Assembly: GCA_002633005.1 (NCBI GenBank)
Contig: NMRA01000248.1
Span: forward strand, 188,001-252,000
Reading direction: 5' to 3'
DNA: 64,000 bases
Origin: Phoronis australis
Taxonomy: Eukaryota > Phoronida > Phoronidae
Under the pieces are notes generated by a model. The model saw only the letters and a list, made by a program, of their open reading frames with translations, did no database searches and was not told the DNA's origin. This document shows positions 1 through 13,459 of the stretch, one piece after another. The first letter of the stretch is position 1. Every line of letters starts with the position of its first letter. The translations under genes were made by a program, and so were the position numbers.

Positions 1-645
1 TCTCAAAAGCAATTATAAGGGACTCTAATACTTTCAAACGCAGCACATCTTGCTCCACGTAGCGAATTGACGTGTTTTCCACAATTTCTTGACGGGTGAT
101 TTTACGTGCGTGGTATTGCAGAAAATGATCTTGAATGGCGCCATTTTGAAGATGCCTGGATAACCGACGGGAAAGACTGCAAACCGTTTGACCAATGTAA
201 CATTGTTTGACGTTTGAACGAAGACATTCGTTCATAGGGCATACAAATTCATAAACAACACTACACTGTGCAACGGGGCGGACTTTCGATTTTGAAATGT
301 TATTTTTCATGACCAAGTTGGAGGACTTCCTATTCCGATAATAAATAATAACATCAAGGTAATCATCAGGCTTACAAACTTTAACATTGTCCCTTATGAT
401 TTTCTTAATGGCGTGTTCGTCCTGGAGGTAATTATTAGACATGACATTTTTGTAAAATATCTTTTTGGTGACACGAGTCCGACGTGCAGGGACTTCATAG
501 CTAATTCTGGACATAAATCGCTTAATATGGAAATCCACAAATGCATTGGTATACCCATTATGCACCAGTGTTTGTCTTATGCGATCTACCTCTTGATTGA
601 ACAATAGCCAGTTAGACGACACCGAACACGCCCTCTTTGCAGTAT
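1..645 (-). mobile_element. Penelope-like retroelement, 3' end (RT tail plus GIY-YIG nuclease), 5'-truncated
   Basis: Reading the minus strand from about 645 down to 1 gives one continuous frame. It runs from the end of a reverse transcriptase (SNWLLFNQEVDRIRQTL, then FVDFHIKRFMSRISYEVPAR) through a linker into a GIY-YIG endonuclease: EFVCPMNECL, then QCYIGQTVCSLSRRLSRH (about 181-232) and, further on, RLKVLESLIIAFE at the window edge. RT followed by a C-terminal GIY-YIG domain is the layout of Penelope-like elements, whose RT copies element RNA and whose nuclease cuts target DNA. An in-frame stop near 645-650 and loss of similarity upstream indicate a 5'-truncated or decayed copy. The 3' end lies outside the window. 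The family call is firm; the subfamily is not determined. Confidence 0.82.
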
Positions 646-3600
646 TTCACACCCGCCGTGTCTCACTGTGTGTGTCGTCAGCTTATACTCTGTGGTGGCA
701 TTACTGCGTCATTTTATCTTCACTTGAGAATGAAACAAGTATGTTTCGAAATACCGTGTGTCTTTTAATTATGTCTCTAGGTCATTTACTGTATCTATGT
801 TCAGTTAAGAGTAGAGTTTTATTTTCGATTGTAAACATGTTATCAGTTTTTTGCATAAAAAATCAAAAAGTCCAATTTTGATGGCATCTCATGCAAAATG
901 GGAACATTATAAATTCGTCTTTCGGAATTTTGGAGAACAGCGTATAAAAGATAATGTCGTAATTGCGGACATTTTTCTATTGGTACACATATCGTAAACC
1001 CTATACGCTAACAATGAAACATTTATAAAATGCAAAAAGTTCAACAGAATTGTACTCGGACATCACTTAAACGTGTTTTTCAACACTTTAAAGTGTGGTT
1101 TAAAAAAAACACCGTTTACCTTGTTTTGTCAAGTGACTACCTTGTCAGCATCATTAAACCTTTCTTTGTAGCACTGCATGTCGCAACTGTGAATTCAGTA
1201 TCCCCCAAATACATGTATTAGAAAAAAGCAACATTAACATTAGCTCCGCGGATATGAGTGTGACGTATGAACTTACTCAGCACCACTGTGTAATGTCCAC
1301 GAACATTCGAGTTTCTTGTACAATCTTGTGCCATATTCATACTTCTCTGATGTCTCGCGGGAAAGTGAAAAGAGCCACAGCCTGCTCAAATTCACAAGCA
1401 CCAAAAACGCAACGCCTTACCAACCTCTATTATACCATAATCCACGGGAAAACGAGCAGCAATATCTGACGACTTTTCGCTCTAAACACAATGGATGATG
1501 ACTAATCCTGAAACTGGTTGTCCCGATTCTACGTAATGTATCGTTCAATAAATACTTGTAACTCCAGATCAGCTAATTAACATATCGTCAGATAGAGTTT
1601 GGGGGTATTCTAATTTGACATCTACTCGGCTAGTGGTGTTGTTGGTTTGGGGTGTTTGCTATGGAATTTGTGGTTTGAAGCACTTTAGCAGTTGTTCGGA
1701 GCCTTTTCATGAAAATAATTCAATTTTCTTTTGGAAATGTTTTTGTTTCGCAAAAACTTCCGAGGTCAATTATCCCAGATTTCTCCGGGTTTTTTGATCC
1801 ACAGCACCTTCAGGTACATCCTTTTTCGCGGGCTCACCTTGCCCGGCATATAATTTTAATGTTCAGGCATTACTCGGACATGTAATGTAACTATTGTAAC
1901 AGTTACCCCAAAAGACTGCATCAAGTAGCATTTTTAGTTTTAGTTATCAGGTTGTAGCATGTTTTCAAAGCGGATTTGTCATTTAGGAAATCGAGTTTGG
2001 TTATGCCGCCGACAGTCCGAGATCATTTAGACAATTTTGCAACTCAGCGAAGGATTTTAGTCTGTTAATTGGTCTAAGCAGTTTTAAGTTTGCGCTTAAA
2101 ATGAATCAAAAGTAAGCATGAATGTTCATTTAGTTCAGAAAGGAATACAAACCGTCCCGTTGTCTTTCGAGACATATCTGGAAATACTCAAATCATCTCG
2201 CACGGCAGTCCATCGCTCGAGTGCGTTCCTAAATGCACGTTTTGAAGATTTTATTCCTCCAATGTTCTTTGGCTCATCACGTGCACTCAGAAGATTAAAC
2301 ATTGAGACGTGTGCGGTGTGCCACTTAAAGTATATAGTCGGGATACCTATTGTCGTCAGGCTCCAAAGGTCGTCTGCCATCTTCTTTCGCGTGCAGCGCA
2401 GCCACGCGGGACTTAGCGTTTCAATTTGGAGTGCTCGTCTGCACGTTAGGTACTAACCTCTCGGAAGAAACACGCATGGAAGAACTGAGACTAAAATTAT
2501 TGCATTTACCGACTGTTTTTTTTTTGAGACCACTTAAAAACTTGTAGATTTTACTAATGCACTTTTTTGTTCATTTTCAGAAGATATTTTTGAAATTAAA
2601 TTTTCTTCAGACAGAACAAAAACCTACCCAGATATTGTTTATGCAATGTATCTATTTGTCCCAGGCACCAACCGACACCTGTTAGGCCAAAGGAAAAACA
2701 GCAGACAAATGGAACACGCTGGGTGCTTAACAGTTTCGGCTCACGCATTCGTCATCAAAATATTGTCCACTTGTTTTTTATTGCAAAACACAGTACTGAG
2801 CTCAACATTTATGTTGAAATTTTTGGTTCAGGCATTTTGGATTTATTTGAAAAAAATTAAAATCCTCATATTGATAGAGACTGGTCACCAATAAAGTAAA
2901 ACATTGACTTTATTCCGCTTTATTGCATTGTTACATACAACACAGCAGGACATAATTAAAAATAAAACAAGAGATTGAAAAATAAAATGCAAATTCAAGT
3001 TGGGTGTTTATTTATTTATTTATGATTTCAGAAGTCTGTTGAAGGTGAGAAAAAATCAGACAATATGATATTGAGTAATTTATTAGAACAAATGCATCGA
3101 GGCTCAATGATCAACTTCCGCTGACCAAGTCTCAAAGGGTTACAGTTCTGTTTTGGCTGACAAGATGTTAACAGAGAATGAAGAAAAACTGAAAAGAAAA
3201 AGAAAGACAGCATAGATGAGTGGTATTAAGAACAACAAGAGTAAAAAGTGAAATAAAGAGGTCACAAATAGAAAATAAGTAAGGTCTATCTGGAATAAAA
3301 CAATCACGATTTATTTTCCAGAACTGAAATTCTGAATCAGCTTTAATTGATATCATACCAGTAAAATAGTTAGGGGTTGAGCTAGAATTGCTGTAAACCA
3401 CTTTCCACTATTTTCTTATGTTCTTTCAAAGGGCGGCAGCATATGACGACCATAGGAGCCATTATAAAATGGCTGCCGAAAAGCATTGCACAGTTCAAAC
3501 ACCTCGGCATAAATAAAAGAAAACTTTTCAATCAACGAATGCTACATATTTCTGAGAGTTAAATCAAATCCTATTCAGAGCATAACTTTGAAGTGGAATA

Positions 3601-3698
3601 ATTGGGTGAGTACGACAACAAGCCGGTTTTATGCTTAGGCGGACGACCATTGGGTTACGGAGTATACAATGTATATACGCTTTGTTTTCCACTTGCAG
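646..3698. other. Intergenic, no supported gene
   Basis: No exon with a good acceptor, donor and recognisable peptide was found here. The first exon (signal peptide) of the PAN-domain gene should lie here or further upstream and must end in phase 1, but no candidate has both a hydrophobic start and a good donor. A short stretch near 3460 reads TATAAAATGG and could be promoter-like, but nothing supports it. A Kozak-like ATG on the minus strand near 2380 opens an 81-codon frame of unknown meaning. Confidence 0.5.
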
Positions 3699-6600
3699 CC
3701 TTCCCGACGGACTGTTCCTGCAGCACCTGTGCTTCGCACGACTTTTTGAATAACGTGACAGGCTGTCTTTGCCGTGATCCTGATAACTGGGGAATGGCTT
3801 TATGCTGTCACGCTAAAACTTTGCGAAGACCTCGTAAGTAATTCGACGCAATTTTGAAGGTTGGACATAAATGTGATAACTTACACGTATTTATGTTATT
3901 TTTTACTCCGGGCGCTGCTTAAGCCAGTGACTATTATCTTTTATTTGCAGCATGTAAACCTGGCACCTTCTCGCCCACCGGTTACCATGGCAAGGTCCGC
4001 TGCACACAGTGTCCTAATGGAACATTTTCACCCAACGTTGGAAGTACTGAATGTCAGATGTGCCCCGAAGGTAAGTTACTTTACAAGGGATCTAGTGTAA
4101 TGTTCTCTTACACCTGTATTTAAGTGTTGTTCAAAAACTGTTGAATGTCATCCGCCTGAAGAGTATAAAATGGTAAAAATAGTAAAAATAAAACGACAAG
4201 CGTCGGTACTAAAATATTTCTACCGGCCCACACTACCAGTGACCTCAAGGTACCGGTAGTCAAAGGCGGGCTGTCGGACATCAACTCACGGAGAAAGTGC
4301 GAGGCCGAGTTCATCGCCAAATTCAACACTTACGCCAGAGGTCTAAACAGGGGCATAGGGATTCTATCTCACTACAGGTCTGTGGGTGAATAAGCTCCAG
4401 TAGCTATGTGCCCGTTTCTGTTTGGACCTTCCTCTCGTCATGCGCACCCCACTGTTAATTGTAACGACTGATGTTTTCATGCTGCCTATTGTGTACCACC
4501 ATGTGGTTGCCTGTGCGACTTTATTTATTGGCCCCTATCCATCTACTCGGCAGTCTGTATTATACCCTTGACAAAAAGCGTATGGCTCGAGACGTGGGGA
4601 ATATTTTTAAATATTTTAGTACCGACGCTCGTAGTTCTATTTTTACAATTTTTACTATTTTTTTTTTCTTTTCCGCCGTTAACTGCTCGGCATTCCAGCA
4701 TCTATTCGCCTGAAAAGTGTTTATTGTAAGAAGATTCTGCTGGGTTCAGTGGATACCCATTTGGCAACAGGTGTCGCTCCTTTGAATACGAGTGACTTTT
4801 ATTCACATTGTGTGTCTTGTATCTGCTGGATGCTAAGTGATGGGAAATGAAGGCGATATGTGATATTTTACCTAGCTGCCTCTTATTGCAGCTTTACCAA
4901 TGTTTGAATGACCAATTAGATTTGTGAATTTGTTTGAGTTTCCTTATACTTTTTTGCATTATTTGAGAACAAATATGCGGCATCCCAAAGAGCTTGTTTT
5001 CTTCATAAGGTTATTACTCGGCTCAAGGTCAGACCCAATGCACGGCCTGCAACTACGATAAGACTAGCGACATCTCTCGCACTAGATGTGAACCATGCCG
5101 ATCAGGTCACACACCTGCTGTTCTTGGAGTGTGCGTTGGTAAGTGTGATGTCATCCATTGGTTTGTTTTCAGTCTAATTGTCTGAGAAAATTATGCTACA
5201 CCCAGAACATTTTTATCTTCGGAATTGCATGTTACTTTGGTTATATCTTAATACTACAGAAAGGGACACTGAAGCAAAGCGTTGAATGTTTGTTTATCCC
5301 AAGAAAGCTATGATACTTTACTTATTTTCGATCATTGATTTTCGCCTGGGTTTGGCTTCATTTTTAGCAAATTTAGACCGATCAAAATTTAAAAGTAGCA
5401 AGAAAGATCACAAAAAAACGAAAAATTCATAAACTTTTATCGTGTCTGTATATTTTAGTTTGATCCTTTCAACTAAATAAGTACTGGCGTTTGGACAAAC
5501 ATTGCAAAATTTGCAAGTTAAGGATGCGATTTTTGCCAATGTCGGGGAGATCGTCAGATAGGAGACATAACCATATTATTCCTCAATCTTAATGACTTTC
5601 ACGAAAAAACCATGTACGGTTCTGCCGGCAAATGAGTTGTCTTTGTGTAACGATTCTTCAAACAAAAGCACCCTTATCCAGAGCCGATGCTCGCGGCAAA
5701 CAATGTAAGCAGAGATTCTCATTGTGAATTCGTTAAACATTGTCTTGTGATTACTAAAATAGTATCACATTGACTACGAACAATTGTCACTGTTGTAACG
5801 TTGATAAAAATCGGATACTTAACGAGCAATGACATACTGGTCACAATGGTGCTAAACAGATTAGTAGTTCCTGGGTCTACATGTACCTCTAGGATCCCTA
5901 GTACACGTGGTAATTCGTTCTTTCACTGCTATCCGTGCTTGTACATGTACAAACTACACACACCAATACAGTGTCATCTAGCGGAAAAATTGGCATTTTG
6001 ACCCCCATTTAAGAAAAATGACTTTAGGTTTTATAGGACGATGGAAAACATGCAAGTTTGGTTAACGTAGATATACCTTATAGCTCGGAAATGACTGTCG
6101 GACTTCATACGGGTATGTCGCTTTCAGATCTCATTGCTTCATGGAACGCCCTCCACAACAACATTAGGAACGTTAGGTCTATCAAATATAGGACTACTGA
6201 AAGAACTCGATAGTTTCTTAAAACAAAAACGAGATGAAATTTAAGTTGCAACAATGTTTTGTGGATTTCCTACTCAACATTTTTATCAAATGAGCTGCCT
6301 TCTGTGTAGCCAGTATGTTGTGAGTTTGGCTAGCGCCTAGCCAGAAGGCTACATTGAAGCTGTATGAAGACTATCGTCAAAATGCCGCTAGGTGCCACCG
6401 TGTGTTGAGCTCCGGTAGACTCCAAAATGTCACACTGCCCGGGTAGTTCTGCTCGTCACCTCGTCGTGAAAGTTAAATCAACACGTAGAGCTATAAGGAC
6501 CGTAGGGGGTGGATGCAAAATATGGCTTTCATTGACACTCACCTTGCCCGTTATAGCCGTTTAAGCGAAAAACAATCTAATAAACGTCATTTCCATTTTT

Positions 6601-9600
6601 TTGCATAATTCTCCGCCTTTTGTAATAAAGAAAAGTCTTTGGTAGTTTTGAAAACAGTAGTTCCTACATTCTTTGCGGTATTTCTCGGGAGGTGATGGCA
6701 GTTTCGCAGCAGCAAAGTATGTTCTGAAATTCGGTTTGCTGGTATTAAAGTACTAAAAAATTGTGACGAAATGAAACCAGTTCCGATAATTATTTTTCAC
6801 TTGTACGCAACCACGTGGAAGAAGAATAGTTGACTGAAAATCGTCAAAAAAACTGGCCAATAAGTGACACAATGTTTCATGGCGCCGAAAGCCGACCCAA
6901 AAGATTGCACCACAATGTTAGCAGCTGAATAATGGTAGAACGCCAATTTTCCAACTCCGGTAAAAATATAGCTTACTTTAGGAAAAGTGTATTTTTTAAT
7001 GACACTAATTTGTTTCAGATTTTACTTGGTCAGTTTTTTATCCTCATCGGCGCAAAGTTGTATATTAAGTATGCAGCTTTGTACCACACTAGACCGCACT
7101 ATTGTTTCGTGAGTAAACTCGCAACCAGTAGTGGAATTGCCCCCACGGCAGTAGATTGGGTAGTATACAGATCACAAATTGTTGGAACTGCACAGGATGT
7201 CTCAATCCTCATATTGCGACAGTTTGTGCTGACCTTCCTAGCACACAATGCTTTATGTTTTCGTATCGACAATTTGTGATGTTTGGAGTAGCCCAGGATG
7301 TCGTTATCCTCAAATTCTGAAGACCTACAAAGCAAAGATTGACACAATGGAAACGCAATTCGGTGCAGGGACGACCATTTTTGATAATCCCTTTTTCAAA
7401 AGTAACTTTTAAAAACAATTCTTAGCAGAGTTTTGGAGGATAGTGCATGAAGCACTGTATGATGCAAAATTATCAGCCATTTCTGTTCCGAATTGAGTCA
7501 TGATTCCTGTAATGACTCTGTGAACAGGCTAAGTACATGTAAATGTGTCTGTGACGAAAGACGTTGGTAGGTACAGGTAGAGTATTGCTGTTTCTATGTC
7601 ACTGCAGGTTGTTTTCCTAACTGCCACAGTTTGTGCTTCATAATTATGTACAAACTGTGGTAAGTTAAAGATTGCGATCTAGCAGGCTTCGTCCACATTG
7701 CACTAACACCAAGTATTCTCTGTTCTTTCCAGGAAGTATACTGGTGTGGTAACTTCGGATACTGATATGATTTTAACGTAGATTTACAATGTGTTTCAGC
7801 ACAGTTCAAAAACTACCGTGGAAGACCGGACTTTGTCAACAATGAAGTTTCGGATGTGCTTCCAGAAACATCGAAGTCAACTGCTGATGCGTGTCGTCGT
7901 TTCTGTGAGCAAGCCGCCTCCTGTATAGGTTTTAGCTACAACTCTGTTACCCGTGCTTGTTCTCCGAAGAAATACGTTGGTATCAACGCCAAACAAAATG
8001 AAAATGAAAATGGAACAGTTTTATACGACAGACCTGGTAAGTAACGACGAAGCATTTTCATTTTCACGGATCCAACGAATATAGCGCCACCATATTGGTC
8101 ATTTTAATTGGTTTAGAGACTATTTCTCAATTGACGTTCCCATTTGTACCTGTCAAACCACTACGAAAATTCAGTATGAAAATTGGCGGATGTGTTACTA
8201 GGTCTACGCCACGATTGACGTTGATTTTTGGACAGTTCCAACAGCCGTGACAGCCGCATGTCACATTTTTGCGTCCGCGGCTGTGTCTCCGAAACCCCTT
8301 AATGATTTTTGTAAAATTTGGCAATTTTATTCCCACAAACTTGACAACAGATGACTTGTTCTGGACGGATCCAACTACCGCTGCGCCTCCTAGTAGCAAT
8401 TTCTTTCTTTACGTTTACTTTTTCATCATTTAATTAGATGTTGGGGAGATGATGGCGCCTTCCCTTTTATTTTCAACCAAAATCTGTCAATTCAGTTCTG
8501 GCCATTGGCGAAATCTGTACAAAATCTCGACTAGTATTGCTACATCCACGCTGTCGAAATCGCGATAACTCACTTATCAAGTCAATTATGTGACTGAACG
8601 ATTAGGAGCTAGGCGTAATAACGTCATGTTAAACTTCAAAAAGATTTGCATAACGGCGCTATTTTATTGCGACAAAAGTTCGGCTGAATTCGAACTTCGA
8701 AATAATTCCGGCAAGATCTGTGTCCAGATTTGGCAAAGCCTGGCAGAGTTTTGTCTAAGTCTGTTTAGTTTATTTTAGAGATTGTTATTTGACAAATTTC
8801 AAAGTTCATGCAACAATGAGGACATTTATCAATTGGCATTGTAATTTTGATCACAGTTGGGAAGACGGGTAGGAATAGATATTTTAGCATATACATTTAG
8901 TTCCTACCGAGGCACGTATTTGGCACTAGGACTGAGTATATTGTAACGGGAATCGGTGGAGCGACCAGCACCGATCTACTTAGTTTCTAAAATGTCGACT
9001 GCTCGTAGCCGATAAAAATATTTGCAGCGTTGTGTACTTTTTCACTCGTTCGAATCGCATACGAGAGAACCATAGTGACAACTTATAGAGAGTGAAACAA
9101 GAGAGAAGAAGATAAATATACTGAGTTTTATTATGCAATAGACATGAAACACAGATCTACAAACTTAAAACTCATCGCTAACTTCCGTCGGCATCGCAGC
9201 TTTAACTTATAACCCAAAGAATTTATAAACAAGAAGAATTTGCTAAAAAATGTCAAAGTCCAAATTTAAAAGGCCCAAACAGTTAGTTTGCTTGGTTGGG
9301 ATTCCTTGCGGATAGAGTCGAGACCCGGCAGAATCCGAAGTTTTAGCGTGAGGGGCCCATTTTTATAGGCTTTTTCGCACCGCGAATGTTCCAAATTACG
9401 CTAAAATAGGGGTCTCAAGATAAATGTGAAAAACAATCTGAATAGAACTAAAAATTTCGTCATCTGAAGTTCTATATAAGGAATTGACCATCTTACACCC
9501 CTTTAAAATATAATAACACACTCTAGCTTCTGGAACTAAACTGACGACTCGTCCTCACTCACGATTCCATCAATAGACGGCGCTCCCGTCACAATACATA

Positions 9601-10636
9601 AAACATTGGAGTCATTTAATTTGTCTTCATTGCGTTTTTCACTGCAACGCGTGTAGGGATATATTCTGTAAACGTTTCATCTATAGCGACGTTGCCATGG
9701 AACTGTGAGTGGATCATTTCCACGTACGTGGCTGAACCAAATCTCACCTTCGCAGTTGGACCGTTGCCTCTCCATAACTGCAGTCTGCAATGTATCAACG
9801 ACAATTGTGTTGGGTTCTACATATCTCGACATGGTTACTGCGTGCTGGTCTCGTTAACGCCATCTGACCTTGGAACATTTAATTCCGACGTTGCAGTCCA
9901 TGGGACTAACTTTGGATGGGATTACTTTACGCGGAAGTGTACTCAGCAAAAACGTAAGCGATGAGCATCACATGTACTCGTGTTGAAGCAGTTGACTGGC
10001 GTTCAAGTGTTTAAATGATATGCTTTGTGAACAGTCTGTCTCACGTTTTCTTCTTTCTTGTGGAAAGTTGTTGGGAAACCTGCGCCTCTATGAATCCGCT
10101 TACGTTATTGTTTTATATTGAGTTGCATTGTGTTGCAATGTTTCGCATTTTGCTACTTGCACTATTTAGACTTAATTCTATTTTCTATTGAATGGTTTGC
10201 TCTCATGAGAGCCTTCATAAGGTGGCCCTCATTTCAAAACTTAAAATCAGTATATAAACATGTACATGGTTTACGCTTGTGTACAATCTAAGATACATGT
10301 ATCAGTGTACACGTTAATGAAGTCTTAATTTAGTTCCTAACATGAGGTTACCTTAGTGTTTCGGTGACTAAATATTTCTCTTTACTTTCAGAGCAGACCT
10401 CGACCATATCTATGCTCTCTGGCAAAAGCATCACGGGACACACTATTTCTAGTATCACAGTGCCAACTGCACTGATTTGTGCTGCCACATGTTTAGAGCA
10501 CATGCACTGCAAATCGTTCAGCTTTTCCGAAGGACTAGAGCCCAATTGTATCTTGAAAGACATTTTTGCACGTGATTTGAAATTCCCTTTTCAGGAGGAT
10601 GCCAAAACAGTCGTGTATAACGTTGTCTACAATTAA
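3699..10636 (+). CDS. Secreted mosaic protein: Cys-rich N-terminus, Eph/TNFR-like repeats, three PAN/Apple modules (5' exon missing)
   Basis: Six exons splice with GT-AG ends: 3699-3833, 3951-4070, 5028-5138, 7800-8036, 9687-9953, 10392-10636 (stop TAA). Each starts and ends in phase 1. Exon 1 is Cys-rich (CSCSTCASHD, CLCRDPDNWG). Exon 2 reads CKPGTFSPTGYHGK, CTQCPNGTFSPNVGSTECQMC, the ephrin-receptor/TNFR-like Cys repeat; exon 3 continues it (CTACNYDKTS, CEPCRSGHTP). Exons 4 to 6 each hold a PAN/Apple module with the C-x(3)-C, C-x-GF or C-x-SF pattern (CRRFCEQAASCIGFSYN; CSLQCINDNCVGFYIS; CAATCLEHMHCKSFSFS). PAN modules bind proteins or glycans outside the cell, so a secreted adhesion or recognition role is likely but inferred. 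The signal-peptide exon was not found, so the true start is upstream of 3699. Intron 2 contains a retroelement tail. No transmembrane segment follows the last PAN. Confidence 0.82.
4190..4620 (+). mobile_element. Retroelement 3' tail with degenerate GIY-YIG C-terminus, inside an intron
   Basis: From 4190 to the stop at 4391-4393 an open frame of 67 codons ends in RKCEAEFIAKFNT then RGLNRGIGILSHYRSVGE. The pattern R-x-x-E-x-x-x-I-x-x-F-x-T, then GLN is the C-terminal part of retroelement GIY-YIG nucleases, with the catalytic Glu and the conserved Asn. The catalytic GIY-YIG strands upstream are not recognisable, so it is a truncated relic. About 170 bases after the stop, GACAAAAAGCGTATGGCTCG near 4570 resembles the short 3' tail seen after such genes. 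It sits in intron 2 of the PAN-domain gene, same orientation, and differs from the element at the left edge of the window. The right limit is a guess. Confidence 0.5.
5139..7799 (+). other. Intron 3 of the PAN-domain gene
   Basis: A 2.66-kb intron bounded by GTAAGT and a TTTCAG acceptor. Reading both strands gave no exon or recognisable element. There is an imperfect local repeat around CAGGATGTC (about 7193 and 7297), each followed by an ATCCTCA-type sequence. Confidence 0.5.
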
Positions 10637-13459
10637 TACTAGTGTGCAATTTGTGTTCTATGTGTATGGCGTACATGTACATAAAATGGCCGCGATGTTT
10701 TTTTCGAGACAAACAGAATATTCAGAAAAGAAAGGATGGTGATACTTTCTGCTCCCGCCACCACGTTTTCCTCCGACGGCCATGAATTTCTAATCGCGGA
10801 CTTACCAACACTATTCCCACACATTATTCCTTGTCCGTGGTGGTAGTTCGCCGCTCGCAGACAACAACAACCATGAGAAAATAATAGTTTTCTCACAGTT
10901 TCTGTTTGTTCGATAACAAGGAAGTAGCATTATGGATCGGTAATAATGCGTGGGAGTTGGATAAACCTATCCGCGAGTGAAGGTGTACGTACAGGGGAGA
11001 AGTAGGGCGGGAGTGGGGAATACGCATATACGGTGTACTGTGTGTGAGAAGGGAAAAAAGAATTTTGTCTGTTTGGTATGGTGTCTGGTATACAATCTAC
11101 AATCAGGATTAGCAAACGTTTTTATAAATCGAATAAATGCGCTTATTGTTCCACTTTTGGTAAACTTAAGCTTAAGTCGACAGTCCCTACAGTTTTAACG
11201 ATATAAATCAGTTTGCAATGATTTTTTTCTTTCCGAGGGGAATTTTAAATGTTTTTGCACGAAAGTTTGGATTCGTTCTTTGGGTAACGTTTCAGATCGT
11301 ATTCTAGTGGAAATTTAGAACTCAATCAAGGTGCTTTTCCCTTTTTCAGCACTAAAAGAAGTTATTGAAATAAAAGTGTTGCGCTGCTTTCAACACGTTT
11401 TCTTTTCTGGAACATAAAACCCTTTTGAAAATGAAATACGGGCTCAAGTGTTAAGGTGAAATACACATTGTGCAATCATGAATAACTTAATAAATTTGGT
11501 CAGTTATCTGAAACAAACTGTCCCATCATTTTAAACAACAGTGTCTTGTTTGCTCACTGAAAGCTTCTGTTTCAAAATACTGTGACCTGCATATAACTAT
11601 GGGGTGGTGCTGTCGATAAATCTCAGCAGTTCAATAGGGGTCATCGTTGCTAGCACTACGTGATTGCAACAGAAAAATCTGAGAACTTGTGTTCTAAGTG
11701 GTCACGCACGAGACTAACTACAATACTTCACTGAGTTCCAAAGCAAATGTGCCAAACAACCTCCCAAGTCATAGCTCGGACCAATCGAGATACGCAAATC
11801 TTCGAGAAACAAGTCACGGAGCATCTTAGTGGAACTTTTATGTGACTCCTGGGAACACTGTGAAAGCGTATCGGTGATCTTAGACTACCTCTACTGTTTT
11901 CGCCTACAGTGAATCTGTTAAACTTCGAGTTATAGCAATATACGATACTCGAACGACTGACCATGCACTTAAAAGAAGGCGTGTTCGCAGCGCCACTTGA
12001 GGTTATCGTTAGTAGTTTTCAAAACCGATATCCTAAAACAATTTTATCACGGATATGTGACCAGGTACGTTAGAAGAATGCGGATGGCTTGAAAGCGTAT
12101 TGCCGAAGGTGTCTTTTATCCTTAAAGTTGCATTTCACCAACATTCAAAATCGAATTTGATCGTTTTACTCTCATAAAAAGGATCTAGTAACCTCCCTTA
12201 CGATGAAAAGATTCTATTTCCGTTGCCATCAAAACATCGAAACTATCAGCTAGGAAAAAGCACTTGGTAGTTTATCGGGGATGGCCAACCCTAGCTCATG
12301 ACAGTTCAATGACTAATTCAATTTTCGTTTTAGTCGGCTAACGGGACGAAACGCAACTTGATGAGCAGCGACTAATTAAAATTTTGTAGCAAGATGGAAA
12401 TAATACGGAAGAGACCAAATTTTGATATTGTTACTTATGTAAAATTTTGCACCCCGCCCCCCCCCCCGAATCATATCAACAAATTTCTGTGTTTCAGTTT
12501 TTCTGTTTCCTTGTAAACGATGTCTAGCAAAAAATTGAACATTTGTTTGTGGAACCAGACGTTTCCTGATGCGCTGGGTAGAGCGTTATTTCCTGGTATT
12601 CGTAGCCCTGAGAACTGAAAGTAATTCGAAACTAACTAAAGCACTTTTTCGCATCTGACTTCCAGACTACGATTTATAAAACATTTATAGAACCAGTGCT
12701 GCAGAGAAAAAAAATAATTGTTAGCAGACAATGTTATGAAACCTAGTGTCCCCGATTTCGATGTGTGTGCATTAAAATCGGCCACGACTACGGTTGGGAC
12801 GTGCACAGTACGTGTAGAGGAATCCATTATAAACAAAATCAAGGTCTTGCCGGCTATTTAAGTCTTGAACAGGCACTCTACTTTCCCAAAATTTCAGGTT
12901 CGGTGATGTTGAAATTTTACTCAACTTCTCGGTCAAAGCTAGTTCATGCAACGCGCTTCATTTGACGCTTAGGCCATCTTAAGCCTAGCTGGTGTGAAAA
13001 GGAAAACAAAAGAAAACCTCATTCTCGTAAGAAACTCTTGACTATTGTTGAATAGTGGTCTTACATTAGTTTCCCGTCAGGTTTTTCGTCTTTTATTCAA
13101 GCATGTAGCCTACAGTCGCTGATTATAAGTTCTTCGGCTAACCACTGTTTGACGTCATCGACTCCGACACGAAATCATGCTCACTTAAAGCGAAGTATTC
13201 TATTGCTACATTAACCTTCTCACACTGCAGATACGTTAGATAACCAGTTTGGTTTTGTCTTTAGACTGCGCATCACAAGAGGGAGCTGTTTCTATGGTAA
13301 CGCGCTAATGTTTGACGACTGTTTTTTTATCACTTCTCAAGCATTCCATATGTAAAGAGTAATCAGACCCAGCTGAGTAAAATATGTTGTGAGAGCCAGT
13401 AGTGCATACGGTTTAAGTAGCCGACAACAACAATAACGGATAACTGTTGCTGCCACAAT
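10637..13459. other. Intergenic spacer with a poly-C tract
   Basis: The spacer lies between the PAN-domain gene and the EF-hand gene, both on the + strand. Open frames here are short and have no recognisable peptide. A C-tract interrupted by one G occupies 12452-12467. No clear polyadenylation signal follows the stop at 10636; an AATAAA is first seen near 11130. Confidence 0.45.

Noticed and set aside
2135-2380. Minus-strand frame starting MADDLWSLTTI in a CpG-richer setting
   Set aside because: No domain, no supporting splice partner; an overlapping frame of similar length exists on the other strand.
4120-4329. Minus-strand frame with a hydrophobic stretch (VVLFLLFLPF)
   Set aside because: It is antisense to the GIY-YIG relic and lies in an intron.
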